64,000 nucleotides of DNA from Kocuria sp. cx-455 (GCF_014698015.1 NZ_JACXBS010000006.1:215149-279148), one strand, 5' to 3'; counted from the stretch's first letter, positions 45,594-55,124 are shown. Translations and numbers: made by a program. The notes: generated by a model not told the origin, from the letters alone.

Positions 45594-47294
45594 ATGACCA
45601 GCGCTGAAGCCACCGCTCCCTCTCGCCATGATCCCGCAGAACCCCTGACCGTCTCCACGGCCATTGCGGAGGTGATCGCCGAACGATCCGACCACTTGTT
45701 CGGGCTGATGGGCAACGGCAACGCACATGTGATCAGTCACCTCACCTACCAGGGATTCCCGTTCACCTCCGCACGGCACGAGGTGGCCACGGTGACCATG
45801 GCCGACGCCTACCACCGGGCCACCGGCCGGATCGGTGCGGCCACGGTCACCTACGGCGCCGGGTTCACCAACACCTACACGGGCCTGGCCGAGGCTCGTC
45901 TGGCGCGGGTTCCGCTGGTGCTCGTGGTGGGTGACGCGCCCACCACGGGGAGGCGACCGTTCGATATCGACCAGGCCGCGGCGGCGTCGGCGGTGGGAGT
46001 GACCACCCTGGTGGCCGGTCCGGACAATGCCACGGCCATCACCCACCGCGCGTTCGAGCTGGCCGAGCAGACCGTGCAGCCGGTGATCGTGGCGATCCCC
46101 TACAACCACGCGACCGCCCCGCTCACCGAGCAGACCCCGCTGGAACCGCTGGCGGAGAAGCCCTCCTGGACAGCACCTGGTGAGGATCTCGACCGCATCG
46201 CCGCCGTGCTGCGCGGCGCGGAACGGCCGTTGATTCTCGCCGGGCGAGGTGTCCTGTTGGGCGACGCCGCCGGGGCCCTCCAGGAACTCGGTGACCGCCT
46301 GGGTGCCCTGTTCATGACCTCGGTCATGGCCACCAATGCCGTGGATTCCCCGTGGAACCTGGGGATCGCCGGGGGCTTCACGCGCGAGCATCGCCTGGAT
46401 CTGGCGCGACGGGCGGACGTGGTTCTGGTCGCCGGAGCGAGCCTCAACACCTTCCAGTCCCGCTACGGAACGCTCTTCTCCCCGGACGCGCGCGTGATTC
46501 GCATCGACAACGAACCCGAGGCCACCATGGCTCACCCGCAGGTCACCGACTACGTGCGCGCGGACCTGGGTCCCGCCACTGCCGGGCTACTCGCCCGCAT
46601 GTCCGCCGCCGACGTCGCGTCCACCTGGCGCGCGGCCGTGCCCGAGGTGGCCGGTGACGCGTTCCGCTCCGCCGAGCCCGTGGAGGACCCCACCGAGTTC
46701 GGCCCGGACGGTCGCCTCAATCCCCGTGCGGTGGTCTCCGCCCTCGAAGAGATCCTGCCCGCCGAGCGGTCGGTGGTCATGGATGGCGGGCACTTCATCG
46801 GATGGGCACCCATGTACCTCTCCGTCCCGGACCCCCAGGCCATGGTGCTGGTGGGCACGGCGTTCCAGTCCATCGGCCTGGGCTTCGGTTCAGCCGCCGG
46901 TGTCTCGGTGGCGCAACCGCAACGCACCACGGTGTTCGTCACCGGCGACGGCGGCGGGCTGATGGGCCTGGCCGACCTCGAGACCTTCGTGCGCGCCACC
47001 CGCCGCGGCGTGGTGGTGGTGCTCAACGACTCCGCCTACGGCGCCGAACTGCACCAGTACGCCTCCAAGGGCCTGGACCCCACGGCCATGCTCATCGACG
47101 AGGTGGACTTCTCCGCGATGGGCAAGGCCATGGGCGCCGACGGCGCCAAGGTCCGCACCCTGGCGGAACTGTCCACGCTCACCGACTGGCTGGCTTCTCA
47201 TGAGGAGGGCGTGTTCGTGCTGGACGTGGCCATCTCCCAGAAGGTCGTGGCGGAGTTCATGGCCGCGTCGCTGGACGCGGGGAAGCGACTGTAG
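45594..47294 (+). CDS. Thiamine-pyrophosphate enzyme, acetolactate-synthase-like
   Basis: A 566-residue three-domain TPP enzyme. The catalytic Glu is in SARHEVATVTMADAY, and the cofactor motif GDGGGLMGLADLETFVRATRRG...LND is complete. It belongs with acetolactate synthase, benzoylformate decarboxylase and oxalyl-CoA decarboxylase relatives; no FAD-domain hallmark fixes the reaction. Start ATG at 45594, 37 bp after the broken MFS gene on the same strand. The two may have formed an uptake-plus-decarboxylation unit for a 2-keto acid. Confidence 0.88.
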   Translation: MTSAEATAPSRHDPAEPLTVSTAIAEVIAERSDHLFGLMGNGNAHVISHLTYQGFPFTSARHEVATVTMADAYHRATGRIGAATVTYGAGFTNTYTGLAEARLARVPLVLVVGDAPTTGRRPFDIDQAAAASAVGVTTLVAGPDNATAITHRAFELAEQTVQPVIVAIPYNHATAPLTEQTPLEPLAEKPSWTAPGEDLDRIAAVLRGAERPLILAGRGVLLGDAAGALQELGDRLGALFMTSVMATNAVDSPWNLGIAGGFTREHRLDLARRADVVLVAGASLNTFQSRYGTLFSPDARVIRIDNEPEATMAHPQVTDYVRADLGPATAGLLARMSAADVASTWRAAVPEVAGDAFRSAEPVEDPTEFGPDGRLNPRAVVSALEEILPAERSVVMDGGHFIGWAPMYLSVPDPQAMVLVGTAFQSIGLGFGSAAGVSVAQPQRTTVFVTGDGGGLMGLADLETFVRATRRGVVVVLNDSAYGAELHQYASKGLDPTAMLIDEVDFSAMGKAMGADGAKVRTLAELSTLTDWLASHEEGVFVLDVAISQKVVAEFMAASLDAGKRL

Positions 47295-47388
47295 GCAGGC
47301 GGGTTAAGGAGATTGGCGGAATCTGCTCGAACCAAGCAACATTCACGTTTTAAGAAGGCGGGTTCTTTGCGTCTGCAATTATTGGATT

Positions 47389-48303
47389 ATGACTCCCTCA
47401 TCACCCCCCAGTGAGGGACCGAATCAGGTCCCCTTCCAACAGCCGCAGCCTTATCCCGGGCAGAATGGCCAAAATTGGTCAACACAAACACTGCCCCCGC
47501 AGCAGCCCAAGAAAAATCAGTCGAATATTCTCGGCCTCATCGCGCTCATCACAGCTGTGATCGGCTTTATCTTTGCCTGCATCCCAGGTGCCCTCATTAT
47601 CGGCTGGATTCTTCTGCCAGTCGCTTTCATTCTCGGGCTCGTCTCGCTGTTCCTGCAGGGTAAGTCCAAGTGGATGGGCATCACTGCATTGATTCTCTCG
47701 ATCGTGGGCACGGTCGTAGGGGCAGTGGTGTTCCTGGTTGTTGTATCCACCGCATTTGACGAATCCTTCGGTGGTGGGGACACCACCGTGGCGGGACCCT
47801 CTGAGGGTTCGGACGCTGGGATTGAGCAGAATGCTGACAAAGAAGTAGCACCGGACGAAGGATCTTCTGAAGATGGCACTCGCGGGAACCCGTACCCCAT
47901 CGGCTCGACCATCGAAAACGATGAATGGCGCGTTGTCGTGAACTCGGTGACCCCTGCTGCCACCGACGCCGTTCTCTCTGAGAACGATTTCAACGAACCA
48001 CCTGCCGACGGCTCTCAGTACATGCTCGTGAATTACTCAACCACTTATTTGGGTGACAATGCAGACGGCGAAATACCTGCGTTTGTCACGGTGGAGTACG
48101 TGACAGCAGATGGCACAACGGTCAACAGCTTCGACAACATTGTCGTTGCACCAGATCCCATCGATACCACCAGCACCCTGTACACGGACGGCACGGCTAC
48201 AGGCAATGCTGCCTTTGAAGTCCCGACAGATACCGCTGACCAAGGTGTTCTGGCCATTACTCCTGGAATACTTGGTGACAAGGTTTTCGTCGCAGTCAAG
48301 TAA
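47389..48303 (+). CDS. Membrane protein with DUF4190-like and DUF4352-like regions
   Basis: A 304-residue protein. The N-terminus is Pro/Gln-rich (about 45 residues), then come two or three membrane segments (ILGLIALITAVIGFIFACI, LIIGWILLPVAFILGLVSLF and MGITALILSIVGTVVGAVVF) as in DUF4190. An acidic linker leads to an extracytoplasmic beta domain like DUF4352 (PIGSTIENDEWRVVVNSV...). Function unknown. Third-position G/C is lower than in the neighbours, suggesting recent acquisition. No good ribosome site; start ATG at 47389. Confidence 0.75.
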   Translation: MTPSSPPSEGPNQVPFQQPQPYPGQNGQNWSTQTLPPQQPKKNQSNILGLIALITAVIGFIFACIPGALIIGWILLPVAFILGLVSLFLQGKSKWMGITALILSIVGTVVGAVVFLVVVSTAFDESFGGGDTTVAGPSEGSDAGIEQNADKEVAPDEGSSEDGTRGNPYPIGSTIENDEWRVVVNSVTPAATDAVLSENDFNEPPADGSQYMLVNYSTTYLGDNADGEIPAFVTVEYVTADGTTVNSFDNIVVAPDPIDTTSTLYTDGTATGNAAFEVPTDTADQGVLAITPGILGDKVFVAVK

Positions 48304-48322
48304 TATTTGAAAGACCAATAGT

Positions 48323-48358
48323 GGATGCCCTCGAGATCTTCTCGGGGGCATCCGTTTG
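48323..48358 (+). terminator. Terminator between convergent genes
   Basis: 13-bp stem GGATGCCCTCGAG / CTCGGGGGCATCC (one G-T pair), 5-base loop, followed by GTTTGTCT. Serves the DUF4352-like gene and may also act on the VOC gene from the other side. Confidence 0.8.
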
Positions 48359-48359
48359 T

Positions 48360-48863
48360 CTACCCCATCCCCGCCGACCACTCCTCCACCCGCTTCTGCG
48401 ACTCCTCATCGCTGAGATCCTCCACCCGGGTCATGACCGACCACCGCCCCCCGAACGGGTCACGGATACTCGCGTACCGATCCCCCGACACGAAATGGGT
48501 GGTCTCCTCCCGCAGAGTGGCACCGGCGGCAACCGCTGACGCCACGACGTCGTCCACGTTGGGGCAGTACAGCGCCAGCGAATAGGTGACGTCGTCGCCG
48601 TCGGTATACGGGGCCACGAGGTGGTAGTCCGGCTGGGCCGCGCCCACCTGCAGGCGGCCGGCCGAAAACTGCAACTCGGCATGGACCACCACATCACCGA
48701 AGCGGAAAGCGCTGATGAGCTGGGCGCCGAACACCTCCTGGTAGAAGGCGAGGGCCGCGGTGGGATCCGCGACGGCCACAAACGGCGTGATGGACGAGTA
48801 ACCGTGCGGGGTGCCGTTGGTGGTGTGCGAACCGGTGGCCGGGGTGTTCTGCTGTGTCGTCAT
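48360..48863 (-). CDS. VOC family protein (PhnB-like)
   Basis: A 167-residue PhnB/glyoxalase-type protein: ITPFVAVADPTAALAFYQEVFGA, then SLALYCPNVDDVVASAVAAGA, and the C-terminal RYASIRDPFGGRWSVMT motif. Divergent from an AraC-type regulator 50 bp away, which may control it. Confidence 0.88.
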   Translation of the reverse strand: MTTQQNTPATGSHTTNGTPHGYSSITPFVAVADPTAALAFYQEVFGAQLISAFRFGDVVVHAELQFSAGRLQVGAAQPDYHLVAPYTDGDDVTYSLALYCPNVDDVVASAVAAGATLREETTHFVSGDRYASIRDPFGGRWSVMTRVEDLSDEESQKRVEEWSAGMG

Positions 48864-48913
48864 GTCTGGAACGGTAGACCCGCGCGCGGGCCGGCGGCTT
48901 GTATATTCCTGCC

Positions 48914-49717
48914 ATGGGCGAGCTACCGGAGATCTCCGAGCGCGGGGTGCTCTATCCGCGCCGCCTACCCCCTCGATTCCAGCGGATTCCCGCGACCGGG
49001 CCGGTCAGCGAGCTCGTCGTCTGGTGGTGGATCGCCCAGTGGAATGAGCCCCCGGGTTCGGTCTCGCGCCAAGACCTACTGCCCTTCCCCGGCTGCAATC
49101 TGGTGGTCGAGCAGGACATGGTGGGTTTCGCCGGCCCGACAACGCGCGCTTCATATCGCGACCTCGTCGGCAGCGGGTGGGCGGTGGCCGCACTGCTGCA
49201 ACCGGCCGCCGTGCCGGCCTTCACCAGCGACCCGGCGAGTGTGCGGGACAGCTACGTTTCGTTATCGGTGCCGGAGCTGCACTTGCAGGTTGCAGAAGCA
49301 GTTGCCGTCGGGGATTTCGACGACGCCGTGGCCAGACTGGCCGCGTGGGTCACCGCACGGGTTGGCCCGGTTTCGGACGAGGCTCGATTGGCCAACTCGC
49401 TGGCCGAGGTGGCCGGGTCTAACTCATCCGTAGTGACGGTGAGTGATCTGGCGGCCGCGTTGAACGTATCGCAGCGGACGGTGCACCGGCTGGCCGCGCA
49501 GTACATCGGGCTGACGCCGCACGCGTTGATTCGCCGTCGGCGGCTGCAGGAGGCCGCAGAGCACATCCGGTCTGAACCGGAGGTCAGTCTCTCGGTTGTC
49601 GCCGCAGCCCACGGGTTCTCTGATCAAGCGCATTTCGCCCGCGAATTTCAGCGGTTCCTGGGGCAGACGCCGCGGGAGTATCAGAAACGGGTAGAAAATA
49701 ACGGTCAGATCTCTTGA
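48914..49717 (+). CDS. AraC family transcriptional regulator, 3' end altered by insertion
   Basis: A 267-residue AraC/XylS regulator. The C-terminal DNA-binding domain has both HTH units: VSDLAAALNVSQRTVHRLAAQYIG and LSVVAAAHGFSDQAHFAREFQRFLGQTPREY. The N-terminus resembles DUF6597-type sensing domains (RIPATGPVSELVVWWWIA). The last 13 residues (QKRVENNGQIS and preceding) differ from the partial copy at 51.2-51.56 kb, whose end overlaps photolyase. The original 3' end is probably the downstream copy, and a new tail arose on insertion of the restriction gene. Start ATG at 48914. Confidence 0.88.
   Translation: MGELPEISERGVLYPRRLPPRFQRIPATGPVSELVVWWWIAQWNEPPGSVSRQDLLPFPGCNLVVEQDMVGFAGPTTRASYRDLVGSGWAVAALLQPAAVPAFTSDPASVRDSYVSLSVPELHLQVAEAVAVGDFDDAVARLAAWVTARVGPVSDEARLANSLAEVAGSNSSVVTVSDLAAALNVSQRTVHRLAAQYIGLTPHALIRRRRLQEAAEHIRSEPEVSLSVVAAAHGFSDQAHFAREFQRFLGQTPREYQKRVENNGQIS
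49301..49682. repeat. 382-bp imperfect direct repeat, copy 1
   Basis: Aligns without gaps to 51153-51534. In the final 250 bases I count ten differences; the first 132 bases are more diverged. The two copies flank the Mrr-type restriction gene. Confidence 0.9.
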
Positions 49718-50757
49718 TCGACTACGTATACCTTTCGAAGAGGCAACTTATCCCGCCACCGAATGGGCAACTGATCGTAATACTGCAGGGTGAGTTCAGT
49801 GATCTCTTTGCCCCCAAGTAAGCGGATATTCTGCCTCTCTCGTTCGAGGGCAGCTGCGTCGCGCGAGTAAACACCAAGAGTCACGAACAATCCATGCTCA
49901 TCCTTCGGCGCAAGGGCCCCTAACAGCCCCTGGACCTCCGGTCGCCCCTTACTAGCTGTGGTGTGCTTGCACTGAACCTTGATCAATGGAGGCTCCAGAC
50001 CCAATGGATCGCGATGAGCAAGAATGTCGACACCGCCATCGGACGAGTATGAAGTCACCCTAGCCTGATATCCCATGGCTCTCAGGAGGTCTGCCGTGAA
50101 GTGTTCGAACTCTTCATGCTCTAACTCTTCGAGGAGGGTCCGTATGATGAAATCGTTTGTGTTTTCCCGAATCCTCTCGGCCGTGGGCAGGGCATCTGCT
50201 TCTTCCTCAACGACTATTTCAATGTCCTCACTTGGAGTCTCCACGGTGAGAGTCTCTAGATCATCGTTGGCAAGCCACTCTAGAAAGTCTTCTTCGGAGT
50301 TCGACTCTAGAAACTTCATAAAAATGGAAGTGTGTCGTTTCACTCGGAAGAGTGTCAGTGCGGATCCGATTTCATAGAGTGCGGTTTTTGGGAACAAGCC
50401 ACGCGGCACGTCCGTTCGAATCCATTGCACAGGGCGGCGATGACGATGACGCCTAACCTCCGGATGGAACTCGTAGTTACCGATGATCTCGCCGAAATTA
50501 AGGGTTCCATCGCTCTTGTTTGGGGATATTACGAGGTCTCCTATATTCATCTCGAACGCAAATCTCAGGAGAATCCCTGACCAAATAGGAATAGCGCCTT
50601 CCTTGGCGTCTGGGAGATTTTCGCGGAGTGCCGCCTTCATTCGTTCCCGGTTGTTGCCGATCCGAGTCAAATCGCCCAGTTCCCAACCGACTGAGACGAA
50701 TCCACCTTCAACGAGCTGGTCGTTGATTTCGTTGTTATGGATACCCCACATGTTCAT
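49705..50757 (-). CDS. Mrr-type restriction endonuclease
   Basis: A 350-residue predicted type IV or solitary restriction enzyme. The C-terminal Mrr catalytic domain (about residues 205-330) has Glu216, GGVDILA with Asp244 and the QCK motif at 262-264, i.e. the PD-(D/E)xK core. The N-terminal ~150 residues (MWGIHNNE...) resemble PUA/EVE-like readers of modified bases. An acidic linker joins them. No methyltransferase partner is near, in line with a modification-dependent enzyme. Start ATG at 50757 with GGGAGAG six bases upstream. Codons are A/T-richer than all neighbours. Its 3' end overlaps the araC stop by 13 bp. Confidence 0.85.
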   Translation of the reverse strand: MNMWGIHNNEINDQLVEGGFVSVGWELGDLTRIGNNRERMKAALRENLPDAKEGAIPIWSGILLRFAFEMNIGDLVISPNKSDGTLNFGEIIGNYEFHPEVRRHRHRRPVQWIRTDVPRGLFPKTALYEIGSALTLFRVKRHTSIFMKFLESNSEEDFLEWLANDDLETLTVETPSEDIEIVVEEEADALPTAERIRENTNDFIIRTLLEELEHEEFEHFTADLLRAMGYQARVTSYSSDGGVDILAHRDPLGLEPPLIKVQCKHTTASKGRPEVQGLLGALAPKDEHGLFVTLGVYSRDAAALERERQNIRLLGGKEITELTLQYYDQLPIRWRDKLPLRKVYVVDQEI

Positions 50758-51152
50758 GACTACTCTCCCGCCTCTAACAGAAAACTGATTATCATGCCTT
50801 TAGATGCTCGCTAGACAGCTTGCCAATGGCCTCGGGAGACGTCGCAAAGTGCATACTCCACTCATTCTGCACTCGACACCCCGTAGCACGCCAAGACTGC
50901 TTGGTTCCCCTGTTCGATTGCGGTTTGCGCGGCATGCTCCGGTATAACACAAAGGGACAGCCTTCTATCAGGCCACCGGTGCGAACCAGACCGGCCCCAC
51001 GGACCGGGCGGACAAGTCATCTACAGGACACTGCCCGAGCAGGTCGAGTATGGAGGGAGTCACGCCCGGTCCGGGGAAGCCAAGTCTGGCAGCCAGCCTT
51101 GGGCTTGCCACTACCCATTAGAGGTATGTAGTGACCCGTCCATGGTGGAGAG
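50758..51152. other. Non-coding stretch upstream of the restriction gene
   Basis: No convincing gene. The first 60 bases are A/T-rich and should contain the restriction-gene promoter. The remainder shows no open frame with coding character and ends abruptly where the second direct-repeat copy begins. Confidence 0.5.
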
Positions 51153-51534
51153 GTTGCCGCCGGGGATTTCGACGACGCCGTGGCGAGACTGTCCGCGTGG
51201 GTCACCGCACGGGTTGGTGCTGTCACGGACGAAGGGCGGCAAGCGAATTCGCTGGCCGACATGGCTGGGGCCAATTCTTCCGTGGTGACGGTGAGTGACC
51301 TGGCGGCCGCGTTGAACGTATCGCAGCGGACGGTGCACCGGCTGGCCGCGCAGTACATCGGGTTGACACCGCATGCGTTGATTCGCCGTCGGCGGCTGCA
51401 GGAGGCCGCAGAGCACATCCGGTCTGAACCGGAGGTCAGTCTCTCGGTTGTCGCCGCAGCCCACGGGTTCTCTGATCAGGCCCATTTCGCCCGGGAATTC
51501 CACCGGTTCCTAGGGCAGACGCCGCGGGAGTATC
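51153..51534. repeat. 382-bp imperfect direct repeat, copy 2
   Basis: Second copy of the araC segment, same length as copy 1. Its boundary at 51153 is sharp: upstream sequence has no resemblance to araC. Confidence 0.9.
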
Positions 51535-51560
51535 GGGGCGCGTCCGGGCATCACAGCTGA
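51153..51560 (+). pseudogene. 3' fragment of the araC-type gene
   Basis: Encodes only the DNA-binding half of the regulator at 48.9 kb, ending REYRGASGHHS with a stop that overlaps the photolyase gene by ten bases. No promoter or N-terminal domain is present. The photolyase-overlapping end suggests this is the native 3' end of the ancestral gene. Confidence 0.85.
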
Positions 51561-52876
51561 CTGTTCAGATCCAACGCGTGGGCGCGGGATTCTTTGAGAT
51601 CCACAATGGGCTCCACGCCCTCCTGGCGACCGTTCCAGCGGTCCACGTAGACGAAATCCGGGTCGAAACGCTTCTGCTGCGTCTCGGGGTTAAAAATCCG
51701 GAAATAGGGGGCGGCGTCCGTGCCGCAGCCGGCCACCCACTGCCAGTTGTGGGGGTTGCTCGCGGCATCCGCGTCCACCAGGGTGTCCCAGAACCACTGC
51801 TCGCCCAGGCGCCAGTCGATCAGCAGGTTCTTGGCCAGCAGCGACGCCACGACCATCCGCACCCGGTTCTGCATGGTCCCGGTCTCCCACAGTTCGTGCA
51901 TCCCGGCGTCCACGAGCGGGATGCCGGTGCGTCCCCGCTGCCACGCGGCGAGCGCGTCCTCGTCCAACTCCGGCCACGGGAAGTGCTCGTACTTGGGGTT
52001 GATGGGGCGCTGGGCCATGTCCGGGTGGATGTAGAGGTTGTACCAGGAGAACTCGCGCCAGCCGATTTCGGTGAGGAACGTGCCGGGGTTCCCGCCGCGG
52101 TGCAGCGCCGTGTGCCACACGGTGTGGGGACTGATCTCGCCCCAGCGCAGGTGCGGGGACAGCCCGGACGTGGCCGGTTTGGCGGGGTAATCGCGGTCCT
52201 TGGCGTAGGTGGGCAGGCGCTCCTCAAGAAAGTCGTCCAGCCGCTCGTGCGCAGCCTGCTCTCCCACCGTCCAGGTCTGGGCGAACCCGCCGGACCAATC
52301 CGGGTGCGTGGGCAGCAGGTGCCAGTCGGCCAGGTTTTCCGAGTCCGGGGCCGGTTCGGCTGGGGTGAGGGCCGACGGCGCCGGATACGGCTCCCGCGGC
52401 GGCGGGCCGCTCGTGCACGCGCGCCAGAACGGGGTGAACACCTTGAACGGGTTCCCGCTCTGGGTGGTGATGGTCCACGGCTCGAACAGCAGGGAGCCCG
52501 CGTAGGAGTGCGCCTCCACGCCGTTCTCCCCCGCCCATTCCTTCAGCGCGGCGTCCACGGCGCGCTCGGGACCGCCGTAGCGGCGGTTCCACAGCAGGGT
52601 GTCCGCGCCAGCCGCACGAACGACGTCGCTCACCACCTCCTGCGCCGGGCCTCGCCGCAGCGTCAGGGGCGCCCCCAGATCCGCGAGGTCCGTGGCCAGC
52701 GAGGTCAGGGAGTGGTGCAGCCACCACTTGGCGGCACCGCCCAGCGGGCGGATGCCCTGGGACTCCTCGTCCAGGACGTAGAGACACACGACGGGTTCGC
52801 CGCCTTCCACGGCGTGGTGCAGGGCTGGATGATCGGTGACCCGCAGGTCATCGCGGAACCACACTACGGTTGTCAT
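51551..52876 (-). CDS. phr: Deoxyribodipyrimidine photo-lyase
   Basis: A 441-residue class I photolyase/cryptochrome. The N-terminal antenna domain starts TTVVWFRDDLRVTDHPAL. The FAD domain contains TGIPLVDAGMHELWETG, NRVRMVVASLLAKNLLIDW and the hallmark NWQWVAGCGTDAAPYFRIFNP. It repairs UV-induced pyrimidine dimers with blue light. Start ATG at 52876. Confidence 0.96.
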   Translation of the reverse strand: MTTVVWFRDDLRVTDHPALHHAVEGGEPVVCLYVLDEESQGIRPLGGAAKWWLHHSLTSLATDLADLGAPLTLRRGPAQEVVSDVVRAAGADTLLWNRRYGGPERAVDAALKEWAGENGVEAHSYAGSLLFEPWTITTQSGNPFKVFTPFWRACTSGPPPREPYPAPSALTPAEPAPDSENLADWHLLPTHPDWSGGFAQTWTVGEQAAHERLDDFLEERLPTYAKDRDYPAKPATSGLSPHLRWGEISPHTVWHTALHRGGNPGTFLTEIGWREFSWYNLYIHPDMAQRPINPKYEHFPWPELDEDALAAWQRGRTGIPLVDAGMHELWETGTMQNRVRMVVASLLAKNLLIDWRLGEQWFWDTLVDADAASNPHNWQWVAGCGTDAAPYFRIFNPETQQKRFDPDFVYVDRWNGRQEGVEPIVDLKESRAHALDLNSQL

Positions 52877-53009
52877 CTCGGTTCGCTACCCATCTCTCGA
52901 CTTTCGCTCAATTTACACATGTTCGGTGGAGGTGAGGGGGGTGAGCGAGTGGTGCGAACGCAGACGCACAGGAACTGCCTTTCCTCGCTCGCGTGTGATG
53001 AAGTGAACC

Positions 53010-53555
53010 ATGACCCACGAGTCAACACCCTCACCGAACACTGATTCCACGCCCGGCCAGACCCCATCGAAGTCGGGACCCGAGCGCACCCCCGATGGCC
53101 ACCACATCATCGTCAACGGGCGGAAGTGGCGGGCTTCGGATCCGTCCATCCCGGAAAAGTTGCGCGCCGAACTCGTCGCCGAGTTGATGGCCGCGCGCCG
53201 GCTCGTGCGCACCGACCCCGAGCACGCGCGGCCACGTGTGCAGGACGCAAAGGTCGCACTCGGGGAACGGGGCGAGGCCTGGTGGGAGCACACAGACCAG
53301 GGTCGTTCACAGCGCCTAGAGGCAACTATCAAGGCGCTGCTGCGCCATCGTGACGGCACCACAATCTGCCCGAGCGACGCGGCGAAGGTCGTGGGCGGCA
53401 CAGACTGGCGCGAGCTCATGGACCGGACACGTATTGTCGCCGCCTGCTTGCACCGCGACGGCGTGGTGGAGGCGCAGCAACGCGGCAAAAGAGTGGACCC
53501 CACCTCCGCGCACGGGCCGCTGCGGATCGCGCCGGGACCGGAACTCGGACCATGA
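53010..53555 (+). CDS. DUF3253 domain protein
   Basis: A 181-residue protein. The first 30 residues are Ser/Thr/Pro-rich; a short DUF2256-like/zinc-free middle part (HIIVNGRKWRASDPSIPEKLRAELVAELMAARR) and the C-terminal DUF3253 region (RDGTTICPSDAAKVVGGTDWRELMDRTR...VVEAQQRGKRVDP) follow. Such genes often lie next to photolyases or in small oxidative/UV stress clusters. Molecular role unknown. Start ATG at 53010. Confidence 0.8.
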   Translation: MTHESTPSPNTDSTPGQTPSKSGPERTPDGHHIIVNGRKWRASDPSIPEKLRAELVAELMAARRLVRTDPEHARPRVQDAKVALGERGEAWWEHTDQGRSQRLEATIKALLRHRDGTTICPSDAAKVVGGTDWRELMDRTRIVAACLHRDGVVEAQQRGKRVDPTSAHGPLRIAPGPELGP

Positions 53556-54386
53556 GTCCCCGCGTAACGTGGGTCCGCCGTCCGTAGCCCTGTGCTGACT
53601 TCCAGGGACACGGGACATCCGGGATGAAGAACAATTAGCATCACTCCGCAACCGCCGGCCCTGGATTTCGTCGCGACCATCCTCGATAGCGGGGTACCGA
53701 TTGCTTACGATCGGAAACGGTGCGTCGTCTCGGCTTAGGTTCAGCTTGTAAAATTTTCCTGGAGGAGCATCACTGTCGGGAATCGGGCCGACGTCACGCA
53801 ACGCTGTCCTTTTCAGGCACTCGCCAGCTTCAGCCTCTCCGGGTAGTGAACTCATTCTCCGATGATCCATCAGATGTATGGGTGCGGTACGGACATCCGA
53901 GCATCAACATGTCCGAGCCGCTGGAGCATCAAATGGCTATCTCCACAGCATGCGATCGGGGTCAAATGTTCCGCCTGCGTGGAGGAGGATGAGCGGCGAT
54001 CCTTTGGTGGTGCGATAGCGGTGCGTCGGTCGGTCGGGAGTTCAAACAGATGCGAGAGCTCCTGTGGGTGGATGTCCGAGAACCGGCCATATGTAAAGTT
54101 TCATGGACAGCTCGTTCTAACACGGTGACTTGATTGCCGGCGGTTCGAACCTGCATGCCCCTTTGCTGCTGCCAGACCAGTCCAAAGCCGTGTGCACTGG
54201 ACGCTGTGCGGGGCTGACGAGCTGAATGGCGGCAAAGCTCCAGGCCAGCCAATAGGCATGGTCCCGGCCGGACTTCGTGGCCGGCAACTCGGGGTGATCA
54301 GATACGGTGACCAACCCGATCGGGTTTGCCAAGCGCCACTGTGGAATCTAGTCCACAGTCGCAGTGCCTTCAGGTGACTCAGACAG
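53556..54386. other. 831-bp stretch without a credible gene
   Basis: Short open frames on both strands lack ribosome sites, coding bias and recognisable sequence. I found no tRNA; a GGTTCGAACC string near 54133 does not fold into a T-arm with an acceptor stem. The base composition changes from that of the chromosome genes, so this may be decayed DNA at the left margin of the accessory segment. Confidence 0.5.
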
Positions 54387-55124
54387 TTACAGGGTGCGCG
54401 GCCGGTCGGCTTCCAGTTGGGTGATCAACTCCTCGAAGAGTCCTTGCAGGTCCTCTAACTTGCGGCTCGTGCTGGCATCTTCCGCCTGCAGGTCATGCTC
54501 TAACGCCGAAAACCAGGCAACCATCTTCGTCTCATATGCGCCCATGAAGCCTGCAAATCCAATGACACCGCCCTCCCCCGCGCGGGTCTTTTCCCGCATG
54601 AGGTCTGCAATGCCGCGTTGTTCCTCACGCCAGACCATGAACTGCGGTGCCCCATAGGTGTCGCTGGCAAAGGTGCTACCAATCCCGGCCAGCAGTGCGG
54701 CCACTTTCCTCGTGTCCTCCTCCGAGGCGAAGCGCAACTCGCTCACCGATTCGTACAGGCTTTCCACCACCGCCCAGTACCTCCCAAACCGGTACAACGT
54801 GCTGCGCAATGCGATGAGGCGGCGACGATCGTCGGCATGGTGAAAGTAGGTCAAGAAAGATCCCTGGCGAATGTTCCCAAGACGATGTGCGACGTCTCTG
54901 GCCGCTGCGAGCAGAGGCTCGCTATACCGGTTCAACTCCTCCCGCGCGGCATGAAGCCGCTCTTCCTCACGAGTCTGAGCCTTCAGCTCCTCCTGTAACC
55001 GGGCCAAATTTTGGGCCGTCCTGCTCTGCCGCCCAGACGTGATCAGCGCCGTCAGTAATCCGGCCACCGCGGTCAGCACACCCACTCCAGCAGCAATCAA
55101 AGCCACCACCACGGCAACATCCAT
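54387..55124 (-). CDS. Single-pass membrane protein with coiled coil, unknown
   Basis: A 245-residue protein with an N-terminal membrane helix (VAVVVALIAAGVGVLTAVAGLLTALI), then a charged coiled coil (LARLQEELKAQTREEERLHAAREEL). A helical domain follows with HRLGNIRQGSFL and RFGRYWAVVESLYESVSELRF, and a second region AGFMGAYETKMVAWFSALEHDLQ. Start ATG at 55124. No family name is certain. It is divergent from the KAP NTPase gene, 125 bp away; the pair could work together, with this protein as the membrane-anchored effector or sensor. That link is inference from position. Confidence 0.7.
   Translation of the reverse strand: MDVAVVVALIAAGVGVLTAVAGLLTALITSGRQSRTAQNLARLQEELKAQTREEERLHAAREELNRYSEPLLAAARDVAHRLGNIRQGSFLTYFHHADDRRRLIALRSTLYRFGRYWAVVESLYESVSELRFASEEDTRKVAALLAGIGSTFASDTYGAPQFMVWREEQRGIADLMREKTRAGEGGVIGFAGFMGAYETKMVAWFSALEHDLQAEDASTSRKLEDLQGLFEELITQLEADRPRTL

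Noticed and set aside
54125..54160. GGTTCGAACC string resembling a tRNA T-arm
   Set aside because: Neither strand folds into a cloverleaf; no anticodon arm or acceptor stem.
53720..54252. Open frames of 88-96 codons in the 53.6-54.4 kb gap
   Set aside because: No ribosome sites, atypical codon use and no recognisable motifs.
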